From assembly GCA_945861535.1 (NCBI GenBank), contig CAMAUZ010000075.1:1-40178 (forward strand): a DNA stretch of 40,178 bases, read 5' to 3'. The notes below the pieces were generated by a model that was given only the letters and a program-made list of their open reading frames with translations, ran no database searches and was not told the origin of the DNA. The position numbers and the translations under genes are program-made. The stretch comes from Akkermansia muciniphila (lineage in GTDB: Bacteria; Verrucomicrobiota; Verrucomicrobiia; Limisphaerales; BJHT01). Below, piece after piece: positions 1 through 7,122 of this stretch. Positions within the stretch are counted from its first letter, which is position 1. Each line of letters starts with the position of its first letter.

Positions 1-222
1 GGATTTGCAAAGGCGATCTGGACCTTTGTTTACAATGGTTTCATGCACTTCGGTGTTCAATATCGGTGGTCTGCAACATTGAAGAGCGCCCCAGCCCTGT
101 GTTTATTGATCGGAACTGCATTTCGCAGTTCCTTACGCGGCGATTTGGGTGAACGATTGCTTCTTGTTGGGAGTGATGTCATCTTGGTAGCATCGGAGTT
201 AAATATATATGGCACTTGCTAG
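1..222 (+). CDS. C-terminal end of an unidentified protein (enters from the left edge)
   Basis: A frame is open from the first base to a TAG at 220-222 and gives 73 residues with no start inside the window. The sequence is plausible protein, with aromatic and hydrophobic stretches early (AIWTFVYNGFMHFGVQ) and a more charged, leucine-rich end (GDLGERLLLVGSDVILVASE). This part of the window is richer in A and T than most of what follows, so an open frame here is less likely to be a GC artefact than elsewhere. I do not recognise the family. The fragment could equally be a decayed end, and the upstream sequence would be needed to decide. Confidence 0.4.
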   Translation, partial: GFAKAIWTFVYNGFMHFGVQYRWSATLKSAPALCLLIGTAFRSSLRGDLGERLLLVGSDVILVASELNIYGTC

Positions 223-395
223 CGTATTCGTCATTTGCAGCCTAAAGTCGCCGAGTATGATGAAGCCTAAAAGCGACCATAACAATAGACGCAACCACAT
301 GGCTGACGCACCGCTTGCAGGAATATTTGGGCCGGGAATGCGCCAGCGGAACGCGACATTGTGGTTTTGAGATAAATTCCGGTTATCTGGCGAGT
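223..395. other. Intergenic, no feature seen
   Basis: AT-richer spacer between the partial frame at the left edge and the reverse-strand remnant. I see no hairpin followed by T residues, no repeat shared with the rest of the window and no convincing promoter. Confidence 0.5.
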
Positions 396-917
396 CTATT
401 CTCCCAACGGCCGGTCGGGCGGGAGGAGGAAGGCTTTGCGGATGGTTTTGACGCCGGGTTTGCGCCAGGGGAAGGCCTGGTCGGCGGCGAGTTGGATGTC
501 GTGGCGGAGGGTGGCGAGCTGGGTGATGTGGGCTTGGACGCTTTCGAGGGTGGCGGCGGCTCTGCTTTGTTGCTCGGCTTGGGCTTTGTTCTTGGTGTCG
601 TAGGCGGTGATGGCGTCGCTGAGGTCCTGAATGGCATCATCGTCTTCGATGCCGGGGAGAACGTCCTGGGGCGGGGCGTTGTTGTCGCCGGGGGTGAGGC
701 GGGCGTGGATGGAGCGCGCGGCGGTGAGGACTTCGTCGAGGCTTTTGGTGGCGAGGTTGAGCTTGGCCCCGATGAAGTAGGCTTGGAGGAGGGGTTTGTG
801 GTCGCCTTTGAAGGTACGCTTGGCGGCGGTCTGGATGGGGGCGACAAGGCAATCCTCCGGCTCAGGCCCAACGGCCCAAGAAATGACTGACTTTTGCAAT
901 GTGCTTCCCCGACACAT
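396..917 (-). CDS. Hypothetical protein, probably the C-terminal remnant of a longer gene
   Basis: A reverse-strand frame of up to 173 residues ends at TAG (396-398). The middle and C-terminal parts look like real protein: helical, rich in Ala, Gln and Asp (about residues 55-140), ending in a compact basic-aromatic segment (AFPWRKPGVKTIRKAFLLPP). The first 20-30 residues look random and I see no Shine-Dalgarno sequence, so the true N-terminus may be lost. I recall similar hypothetical proteins ending this way in Verrucomicrobia, but cannot confirm it. A palindromic repeat lies just upstream of this gene (1048-1183), which fits a locus damaged by rearrangement. No function can be assigned. Confidence 0.45.
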   Translation of the reverse strand: MCRGSTLQKSVISWAVGPEPEDCLVAPIQTAAKRTFKGDHKPLLQAYFIGAKLNLATKSLDEVLTAARSIHARLTPGDNNAPPQDVLPGIEDDDAIQDLSDAITAYDTKNKAQAEQQSRAAATLESVQAHITQLATLRHDIQLAADQAFPWRKPGVKTIRKAFLLPPDRPLGE

Positions 918-1047
918 AACCTCGATATGGATTTCTGGGGTGGAGACTGGAAATGCGGATTGGGGAAGTCAAGGAGGAGTTTCGACAAAATTTTGAAATG
1001 GGCGCATTTCAGTTTCTTGCACCCGATCCGGTGTCCGCGGAGATCCC

Positions 1048-1183
1048 GTGGGGCAGGCATCACTGGCTGCCGGTTCACGGGGCATCCCTGCCCCGTGTTT
1101 CCGCGACCGCCATGACTGGTTCGGCACCGACAATGGGCGGCAGGGATGCCGCCCGAACCGGCAGGCAATGATGCCTGCCCCAC
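1048..1183. repeat. Nested palindromic element: 29-bp inverted arms enclosing two small hairpins
   Basis: Left arm 1048-1076 and right arm 1155-1183 are reverse complements at 27 of 29 positions (arm starts GTGGGGCAGGCATCA). Between them sit two smaller perfect 7-bp hairpins, 1077-1096 (ACGGGGC/GCCCCGT) and 1135-1154 (GGGCGGC/GCCGCCC). The plan of outer arms plus two inner GC hairpins is the same as at 23886-23987, but the sequence differs. Confidence 0.8.
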
Positions 1184-1234
1184 AGCTCCGGCGCTGGGCG
1201 TTAAGGCACGCGCGCACATTTTTCCGCCGATTAT

Positions 1235-1263
1235 TTGTTTGCGCCGTGGCGCGCAGTTATAGG
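1235..1263 (+). promoter_or_regulatory. Candidate sigma-70-type promoter of the glucose dehydrogenase-like gene
   Basis: TTGTTT at 1235-1240 and TATAGG at 1258-1263 are separated by 17 bp and lie about 65 bp upstream of the ATG at 1328. The match is moderate and unsupported by other evidence. Confidence 0.35.
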
Positions 1264-1327
1264 ATTACTCTGCGGCTCGCACCGGCCCCTTCGGCAGCGG
1301 GCCTTTCCTATCTAACCGAGAATTTTG

Positions 1328-2455
1328 ATGAAAAAGAAAATGATGCGGGCGGTCGGCGTCGTGCCCCACAAAAAAGAGGTCGCGCTCCTCGAACATGCGG
1401 CCCCCGAAATCACCGAGCCGACCCAGATCCGCGTCCAGACCTTGGATGTCGGCATCTGCGGCACGGACCGCGAGATCTGCACATTCGTCTATGGCGCTCC
1501 GCCCGCCGGCTCCGACTATCTCGTGCTCGGTCACGAGGCCCTCGGCAAGGTCACGCATGCCGGCCCCAAGGTGAAGGGCATCGCCGTCGGCGACCTAGTG
1601 GTGCCGTCCGTCCGCCGCCCGTGTCCCGATCCCGATTGCCGTCCCTGCCGGGCCGACCGGCAGGACTTTTGCGCCACCTGGAAGTTCAACGAGCGCGGCA
1701 TCAATCAGCACCACGGCTACATGACCGAGTACTTCGTGGACGATCAAAAGAACTTCACCGTCGTCCCTAAGGAACTCCGCAAATTCGCCGTCCTCGCCGA
1801 ACCGCTCACCATCGCCGAGAAGGGCCTCAGCCAGGTCTGGCAGGTGCAGGCTCGCCTTCCCTGGGCTTGCGCGAAACCGGGGCGACCGAAGGGCACCGGC
1901 CTCCGCGCTGTCGTCCTCGGGGCCGGTCCCATCGGCATCCTCGGCGCGATGACCTGCGTGCTTAACGGCTTCGACACCTACGTTTATTCCCGCTCGCCGA
2001 AGCCGAACCCCAAGGCCGATCTCGTCGAATCGTTCGGCGCAAAATATTTTTCCACGGCCGACACGACCCCGGCCCAACTCGCCGAAAAGGTGGGCAACAT
2101 CGACCTCGTCTATGAAGCCATCGGCGTCGCCGACGTTTCCTTCGGGGTCATGCAGGTCCTTGGTCTCAACGGCGTCTTCGTCTTCACCGGCATACCCGCG
2201 CCGGAAGGCCACATCACCATCGAGGGCAATCAGCTCATGCGGAATCTGGTCCTGAAAAATCAGGTCATCATCGGCACCGTCAATGCCGACAAAGCCGCCT
2301 TCCAGGCCGCCATCCGCGACCTTGGCGAATTCAAGAAACGCTGGCCCAAGGCCCTCGCGCAGATCATCACCGCGCGCCATCCCATCACCAACTACCGCGA
2401 CCTGCTCGTCGGCAAGAGCAGCGGCATCAAGCACGTCATCGCCTTTAAGAAATAA
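1328..2455 (+). CDS. Glucose 1-dehydrogenase-like zinc-dependent medium-chain dehydrogenase
   Basis: A 375-residue MDR-superfamily enzyme, expected to oxidise glucose or a related aldose to the lactone with NAD(P)+ in the cytoplasm. Visible features: catalytic-zinc residues Cys44 in GICGTD and His69-Glu70 in GHE; a structural-zinc lobe with Cys99, Cys104, Cys107 and Cys115; a Rossmann nucleotide motif (VVLGAGPIGILGA) just after residue 200. The GICGTDREI and GHEALGKV blocks and the overall length resemble archaeal-type glucose 1-dehydrogenases more than alcohol dehydrogenases. A TTG lies one codon before the ATG at 1328; I chose the ATG. A candidate promoter is at 1235-1263, and the next gene follows 69 bp downstream on the same strand. 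The exact sugar cannot be read from the sequence. Confidence 0.85.
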   Translation: MKKKMMRAVGVVPHKKEVALLEHAAPEITEPTQIRVQTLDVGICGTDREICTFVYGAPPAGSDYLVLGHEALGKVTHAGPKVKGIAVGDLVVPSVRRPCPDPDCRPCRADRQDFCATWKFNERGINQHHGYMTEYFVDDQKNFTVVPKELRKFAVLAEPLTIAEKGLSQVWQVQARLPWACAKPGRPKGTGLRAVVLGAGPIGILGAMTCVLNGFDTYVYSRSPKPNPKADLVESFGAKYFSTADTTPAQLAEKVGNIDLVYEAIGVADVSFGVMQVLGLNGVFVFTGIPAPEGHITIEGNQLMRNLVLKNQVIIGTVNADKAAFQAAIRDLGEFKKRWPKALAQIITARHPITNYRDLLVGKSSGIKHVIAFKK

Positions 2456-2524
2456 TCCGCCGGCGCAACCAACCGCCGTCCCCACCTTCACCAGCCCGCA
2501 AAAAATTCCGCATCCCAAAACCGC

Positions 2525-3154
2525 ATGAGCAAAAAGTGGATCGACATCTCCGTTCCGAATTACCAAGGCATGGTTCACTGGCCCGGCGACCCGGCCTTTG
2601 AAACCAAGCGCGTCAAGAGCATCGAGCGCGGCGATGTCTGCAACCTCACGCACATTGCGTTGAGCGCGCACACCGGCACGCACATGGACTCGCCCCGGCA
2701 CTTCATCCGCGACGGCCGCGCGATGGAAGCCTTCCCGCCCGACGCCACCATCGGCCGCGCCCGCGTCATCGAGATCAAGGACAAGGTCTGCATCCATGAC
2801 CAGGAACTGAAGGCCCACAAACTCAAGCGCGGGGAACGCATCCTCTTCAAGACCCGCAACAGCAAGCGCAGTTGGAAAACCGCCGCCTTCGACGAAGACT
2901 TCATCTACATCAGCAAAGAAGGCGCCCAGCACATCGTGGACTGCGGCGTGATGACAGTCGGCGTCGATTACCTCTCCGTCGGCGGCTTCAAGAAGGACGG
3001 CGTCGAGACCCACCAAATCCTGCTGGGCAAGGAAGTCTGGATCATCGAGGGCCTCAACCTCGCCAAGATCAAACCCGGCACCTACGATCTCGTCTGCCTC
3101 CCCATCCATCTCCTCGGCAGCGATGGCGCGCCGGCGCGGGCGGTGTTGCGCTAG
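2525..3154 (+). CDS. Cyclase-family (kynurenine-formamidase-like) metal-dependent hydrolase
   Basis: This 209-residue protein belongs to the cyclase family (PF04199), which includes bacterial kynurenine formamidase, isatin hydrolase and many hydrolases of unknown substrate. The diagnostic metal-binding motif HTGTHMDSPRH is present at residues 49-59 (His49, His53, Asp55, His59). The N-terminal ISVP...MVHWPGDP segment is typical. No tryptophan-catabolism gene is nearby, so kynurenine formamidase is not supported. Co-directional with the glucose-dehydrogenase-like gene 69 bp upstream and followed by a strong terminator, so the two could form a two-gene unit. That would make a lactone or ring-opening substrate possible, which is inference only. 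Confidence 0.85.
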   Translation: MSKKWIDISVPNYQGMVHWPGDPAFETKRVKSIERGDVCNLTHIALSAHTGTHMDSPRHFIRDGRAMEAFPPDATIGRARVIEIKDKVCIHDQELKAHKLKRGERILFKTRNSKRSWKTAAFDEDFIYISKEGAQHIVDCGVMTVGVDYLSVGGFKKDGVETHQILLGKEVWIIEGLNLAKIKPGTYDLVCLPIHLLGSDGAPARAVLR

Positions 3155-3177
3155 TCGTTCTGGTTCAAAACAAGACT

Positions 3178-3212
3178 GCCCGTCCCGCGGTACGCAGGAC
3201 GGGCTTTCTTTT
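3178..3212 (+). terminator. Rho-independent terminator after the cyclase-family gene
   Basis: A perfect 8-bp stem (GCCCGTCC/GGACGGGC) with an 11-nt loop is followed by TTTCTTTT, starting 24 bp after the stop codon. It closes the 1328-3154 unit. Confidence 0.8.
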
Positions 3213-3481
3213 GGTGGGGCAACGGCGACTTTGCGCGCCTGCTCGGTTCACCGATATCTTTTCAGGCATCTCGAGCAAGCCCCGGGCGAATCCCTCCCTC
3301 GCGGTGACTGAATTGCCATTGTGCTCTCGCGCCGGTCCCTCGCGCGCCCACCGGCGGTATCGGCGGCGCCTCATCCAAGTCATCGGCCTGGCCGTTCGCC
3401 GACCGGAGCGACTATAGCATCGCCCCCTTTGCCACAACTCCACCCTCGCTTCACCACTGCCAATCGCTACCGTCCCGGCCC
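3213..3481. other. Intergenic spacer before lpxI
   Basis: No shared repeat is visible here. TATAGC at 3413-3418 could be a -10 box for the downstream gene, but I see no matching -35, so I do not claim a promoter. Confidence 0.4.
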
Positions 3482-4303
3482 ATGACGCATCCGCCGAAAG
3501 TCCTCGGCATTATCGCCGGGAATCGCTCGCTGCCGCTGCTGCTGGCGCGGCAGGCGCGCGCCATGGGCGTGGCCCGCCTCGTCGCCGTCGGTTTCGACAG
3601 TGAAACAGATCCGCAGCTCGCCGGCCTCGTGGACGACCTCGTGTGGCTGAAGGTCGGGCAGTTGACCAAATTGATCGAAGCCTTTCGCGAGCGCGGCGTG
3701 ACGCAATGCGTGATGGCCGGCCAGATCGCTCCGAAAAACCTCTTCGACCTCCGCCCTGATCTGCGTGCCATGGGCCTGCTGCTGCGCCTGAAGGAGAAAA
3801 ACGCGCACACGATTTTTGGCGGCATCGCCGACGAACTGAAAAAGGAGGGCATCCAGCTCATCGAAGCGACGCCGTGGCTGCGACCGCTCATGGCGGCCGC
3901 CGGATTCCACCTCGGCCCGCGTCCCACCGACGAGCAGCAAGCCGACATCACCTACGGATTGCGCATCGCCCGCGAAATCTCGCGGCTCGACATCGGCCAG
4001 CTCGTCGTCGTCAAGCGCGGCACCGTCCTCGCCGTCGAGGGTTTCGAGGGCACCGACCGCTGCCTCCAGCGCGGCGGCGAACTGGCTGGGAAAGATGGCG
4101 GGGCTGTCGCGGTCAAGGTCGCCAAGGAAAACCACGACCTGCGATTCGACATCCCCTGCGTCGGCCCGCGCACCCTCGAGACTTGCGCGGCGGCGAATAT
4201 TTCCGTTCTCGCCCTCGAAGCCGGCCGCACGCTCGTTCTGGAGCAAACCGAGGTCGAGCGTCTTGCCCGCAAACACAAGGTGTCTCTGATCACGGCGGCG
4301 TGA
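3482..4303 (+). CDS. lpxI: UDP-2,3-diacylglucosamine pyrophosphatase LpxI
   Basis: This 273-residue protein matches the LpxI family (formerly DUF1009), which hydrolyses UDP-2,3-diacylglucosamine to lipid X in lipid A synthesis, in place of LpxH. Family features: the N-terminal LGIIAGNRSLPLLLAR segment, the FRERGVTQCVMAGQIAPKN block, the central GILI-type stretch with DELKKEGIQLIEATPWL, and the C-terminal GGAVAVKVAK / RFDIPCVGPRTLE segment with AGRTLVLE near the end. Length fits the family (about 270-285). It implies a cell envelope with lipid A. Other lpx genes are not in the window, and purB lies about 180 bp downstream. The ATG at 3482 gives the expected N-terminus. Confidence 0.92.
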   Translation: MTHPPKVLGIIAGNRSLPLLLARQARAMGVARLVAVGFDSETDPQLAGLVDDLVWLKVGQLTKLIEAFRERGVTQCVMAGQIAPKNLFDLRPDLRAMGLLLRLKEKNAHTIFGGIADELKKEGIQLIEATPWLRPLMAAAGFHLGPRPTDEQQADITYGLRIAREISRLDIGQLVVVKRGTVLAVEGFEGTDRCLQRGGELAGKDGGAVAVKVAKENHDLRFDIPCVGPRTLETCAAANISVLALEAGRTLVLEQTEVERLARKHKVSLITAA

Positions 4304-4332
4304 GGCGCTGTGGCGTCTAGCGCTCTGGGTTG

Positions 4333-4385
4333 GTGCGAACGCGCCATGACATCCGCACGGTGAAGCGGCGTGAACGCCGCGCTCC
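4333..4385. repeat. Dispersed palindromic repeat (GCGGCGT-GA-ACGCCGC type)
   Basis: The perfect 7-bp hairpin at 4365-4380 is part of a 28-bp stretch (4355-4382) that recurs at 26361-26388 with one mismatch. The upstream half (GTGCGAAC...) also resembles the start of the second copy. It lies between lpxI and purB. Confidence 0.7.
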
Positions 4386-4481
4386 CAATTCTTCCAAAGC
4401 CTTCGGGATCCTCGGCTCGGCGCCTCGATTTTCCATTTAACCCTTCACCCGTTCCCGGCATTCCCGTACCGTCCGCCCCGC

Positions 4482-5816
4482 ATGATTACGCGCTATTCCC
4501 GCCCCGAAATGCGGGCCATCTGGACGGACGAAAACAAACTCAAGATCTGGCTCCAGATCGAACTCCTCGCCAGCGAAGCCCTCGTCGAGGAAGGGGTCGT
4601 GCCCGCCGCGGATTTTGCCAAAATGAAACACGGCGCGGACCTTTGCTTCGCCGACACCAAGGCGCTCGTGGAACGGCAGAAGGAGCACGAGAAAATCCTC
4701 AACCACGATGTCATCGGTTTCACCACTGCCGTCGCCGAAAAGATCAACGATCCCGCCAGCCGTTGGCTCCATTTCGGTCTGACCAGTTCGGACATTGGCG
4801 ACACCGCCTTTGCCGTACAGATGGTCCAGAGCGCGGACATTCTCATCGCCGACGTGAAGAAGCTCCTGCCGATCATCGCCCGCCGCGCGCGCGAGCACAT
4901 GCTGACGCCGTGCATCGGCCGCAGCCACGGCATTCACGGCGAACCGACCACGTTCGGCCTCAAGCTCGCGCTGATGTACGATGAGTTCGGCCGCGCGCTG
5001 GAGCGGCTGCGCCGGGTTCGCGAGGTTGTTTCGGTCGGCAAACTCTCCGGCGCGGTTGGCACCAACGCGCACCTTTCACCCAGCGTCGAAGCCCACGTCT
5101 GCCGCAAGCTCGGTCTGCGTCCCGCGCCCATCGCCACGCAGGTCATTCAGCGCGATCTGCATGCGGAATACATGAGCGCCCTCGCGCTCGTCGCGGCGAG
5201 CTTCGAGCGTTGGTCGGTCGAGTTTCGGCATCTGCAGCGCACGGAAGTGCTCGAGGCCGAGGAGCCGTTCACGAAAGGCCAGAAGGGCAGCAGCGCCATG
5301 CCGCACAAGCGCAATCCGATTACGTGGGAACGTCTCACCGGCCTTGCGCGCGTCATCCGCGGCAATGCCGTCGCCGCGCTGGAAAATGTCGCCCTCTGGC
5401 ACGAGCGCGACATCAGCCATTCGAGTGTCGAGCGCATCATTTTCCCCGATTCCTGCACGCTGCTTGACTACATGTTCGGCCTGCTCACGCGACTCATGGA
5501 CGGCCTCGTCGTTTATCCCGCGAACATGCAGAAGAACCTCGCGCTCTCGCTGGGCATGTGGAACAGCCAGACCGTCCTGCTGGCGCTGATCCGCAAAGGC
5601 CTCACGCGCGAAGCCGCCTACAAATTGGTGCAGGACGCCGCGATGAAAACGTGGGAGGTCAAACACGCCGGCCGCGACAACGCAGATTTCCTCGAGGTCC
5701 TCAAAGCCGATCCCGCCGTGGCCGGGCATTTCCAAACCGGCGAACTGGAAGAACTTTGTTCGCTGGATTTTCACCTCAAGGAAGTGCAGCACCGGTTCCG
5801 GCAACTGGGGTTGTGA
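4482..5816 (+). CDS. purB: Adenylosuccinate lyase
   Basis: This 444-residue enzyme of the fumarase/aspartase superfamily cleaves SAICAR to AICAR and adenylosuccinate to AMP in purine synthesis. The superfamily signature is at residues 270-279 (SSAMPHKRNP), with the catalytic-serine loop just before it. Other conserved blocks: the N-terminal YSRPEMRAIW, TSSDIGDTA (about residues 101-109) and CIGRSHGIHGEPT (about 145-157) with a catalytic His. The C-terminal adenylosuccinate-lyase extension is present. Length suits the bacterial PurB group near 430-480. The gene appears to be a single unit, with other pur genes absent from the window. ATG 4482 gives the standard N-terminus. Confidence 0.95.
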   Translation: MITRYSRPEMRAIWTDENKLKIWLQIELLASEALVEEGVVPAADFAKMKHGADLCFADTKALVERQKEHEKILNHDVIGFTTAVAEKINDPASRWLHFGLTSSDIGDTAFAVQMVQSADILIADVKKLLPIIARRAREHMLTPCIGRSHGIHGEPTTFGLKLALMYDEFGRALERLRRVREVVSVGKLSGAVGTNAHLSPSVEAHVCRKLGLRPAPIATQVIQRDLHAEYMSALALVAASFERWSVEFRHLQRTEVLEAEEPFTKGQKGSSAMPHKRNPITWERLTGLARVIRGNAVAALENVALWHERDISHSSVERIIFPDSCTLLDYMFGLLTRLMDGLVVYPANMQKNLALSLGMWNSQTVLLALIRKGLTREAAYKLVQDAAMKTWEVKHAGRDNADFLEVLKADPAVAGHFQTGELEELCSLDFHLKEVQHRFRQLGL

Positions 5817-5881
5817 ATTCGTGACCGGGGCGCTGCTGGGGCGCCCATTTGCGAGCAAAGCCAGCACCGACACCACTCGCC

Positions 5882-6505
5882 ATGAAAATGAACCGCCGCC
5901 CACCCGCCGCCGCGCCGCGCGTCGCCGAACTGTTCCGCCTGCTCCACCAGCGCAACCGTACGCCCGGCGCCCGTCGGCGCATCGACGCCGAGATTCAGCG
6001 GCGGTTCCGCAGAACTCGCGCCGTGCTCGTCCTCGACATGGCCGGCTTCTCGGTGTCGGTGCAGCGGCATGGAATCATCCATCACCTCGGCCTGATCTGT
6101 CACATGCGCCGGCGCGTGCGCCAGCAGGTCAACGCGACCGGGGGCTGGAGCTTGAAATTTGAGGTGGACAACGCGCTCGCCGTTTTTCGCACCGTGCCGG
6201 CCGCCTTGCGCGCGGCCCTCGCCATCAACCGGAGCTTCGCTGACGACAATCAGTCCGCCGCCGAGGAAAATCGCATCCACGCCTCGATGGGCATCGGCTA
6301 CGGCCCCGTCCTGCTCGCGTGCGACGATGTGTTTGGCGACGAAGTTAATCTGGCTTCCAAGCTCGGCGAAGACATCGCCAAGAGCGACGAGGTGCTGCTG
6401 ACCGCCAGCGCTCACCGGCGCGTGGGGACTCGGGCCGGGCAATTCGAGTCGCTGGACATTTCCATCTCGGGCATCCATCTCGGCGCCTTTCGATTGAAGG
6501 CCTGA
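5882..6505 (+). CDS. Class III nucleotide-cyclase-homology-domain protein, probably degenerate
   Basis: This 207-residue protein consists of a short basic N-terminus and one adenylate/guanylate cyclase homology domain. Recognisable blocks: VLVLDMAGFS (first metal Asp), GGWSLKFEVDNALAVF (position of the usual K-x-x-G-D motif; Lys and Asp kept, Gly replaced by Val), GIGYGPVLL and GDEVNLASKLGE (the usual VNLASRL, with the transition-state Arg replaced by Lys). There is no sensor, HAMP or membrane segment, so any partner would be separate. The substitutions make catalysis doubtful, and it may be a regulatory or dead homologue. A TTG lies 11 codons upstream; I prefer the ATG at 5882. It starts 65 bp after purB and could be co-transcribed. 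Confidence 0.75.
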   Translation: MKMNRRPPAAAPRVAELFRLLHQRNRTPGARRRIDAEIQRRFRRTRAVLVLDMAGFSVSVQRHGIIHHLGLICHMRRRVRQQVNATGGWSLKFEVDNALAVFRTVPAALRAALAINRSFADDNQSAAEENRIHASMGIGYGPVLLACDDVFGDEVNLASKLGEDIAKSDEVLLTASAHRRVGTRAGQFESLDISISGIHLGAFRLKA

Positions 6506-6922
6506 GCCTGACCGGCGGGCAGGGCCACCCGCACGCGGGAATCGCGCTGAGGCCGTCCCTGTTTTGATCCACTTCACCCCAAACTCGCCCCCCGCCTCCA
6601 CTGCGGGCGGCGCTCGCAGCTCAGCGAGCTTCTCCGCGCACCAAGCGGTCAATCGCAGCCCGCCCGATGGTGTCGCCCAGCACCCCGAGCCAAGCCGTTT
6701 TCCACCGCACCTCCAGCCCGTCCCTTGGGAGCAGGTAAAATAATTTTGAAACATTCGTTGACACTTCGGCCATCCGACCCCATCCTCCGCTCGGTTTTAG
6801 AAGTTGCTTTCGGGCACGTCTGAAAAATTGTTCTTTGAGTGCCCATTTAATTTCGGTTGCGATCGGTACAGTCGTAATCGGATTTCCCCTAAGACCCACG
6901 TTGTGCCATTTCTGAAAATTCC
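6506..6922. other. Spacer of unknown content upstream of the terminator
   Basis: No convincing gene. A short reverse-strand frame (6621-6899, 92 codons) exists but has no recognisable domain or start signal. GGGCAC and GTGCCC can pair across about 20 nt near 6808-6843, and the stretch from about 6730 to 6920 is richer in A and T than its surroundings. This could be an untranslated RNA or leader ending at the terminator at 6923-6967. Confidence 0.35.
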
Positions 6923-6967
6923 CCGGGCTTGGTGCTCATCCCCTGAATGCCAAGCCCGGTTTTTTTT
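6923..6967 (+). terminator. Strong intrinsic terminator-like hairpin upstream of the DEAD-box gene
   Basis: A perfect 10-bp stem (CCGGGCTTGG/CCAAGCCCGG) with a 17-nt loop is followed by eight T residues (6960-6967). It lies 418 bp after the preceding gene and 156 bp before the DEAD-box start. It could therefore end an unannotated RNA or act as an attenuator in the helicase leader. Confidence 0.8.
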
Positions 6968-7122
6968 CCCCTGGTCGTGCCGTTGTGGCCGCACCGGGTT
7001 TTTCCGACCTCGCAGGCCGCCTGACTCAGATTTTCAGGCTCTCCGTATGACTTGGCCGGCTGGATCGGATAACTCAGGGGAAGAGGGCGGCTGTGATTCC
7101 GCCCGGAACACCACCACGCGCC

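Noticed and set aside
1595-3109. 504-codon reverse-strand frame across the dehydrogenase and cyclase genes
   Set aside because: It spans two well-supported forward genes and their gap, and shows no recognisable protein features.
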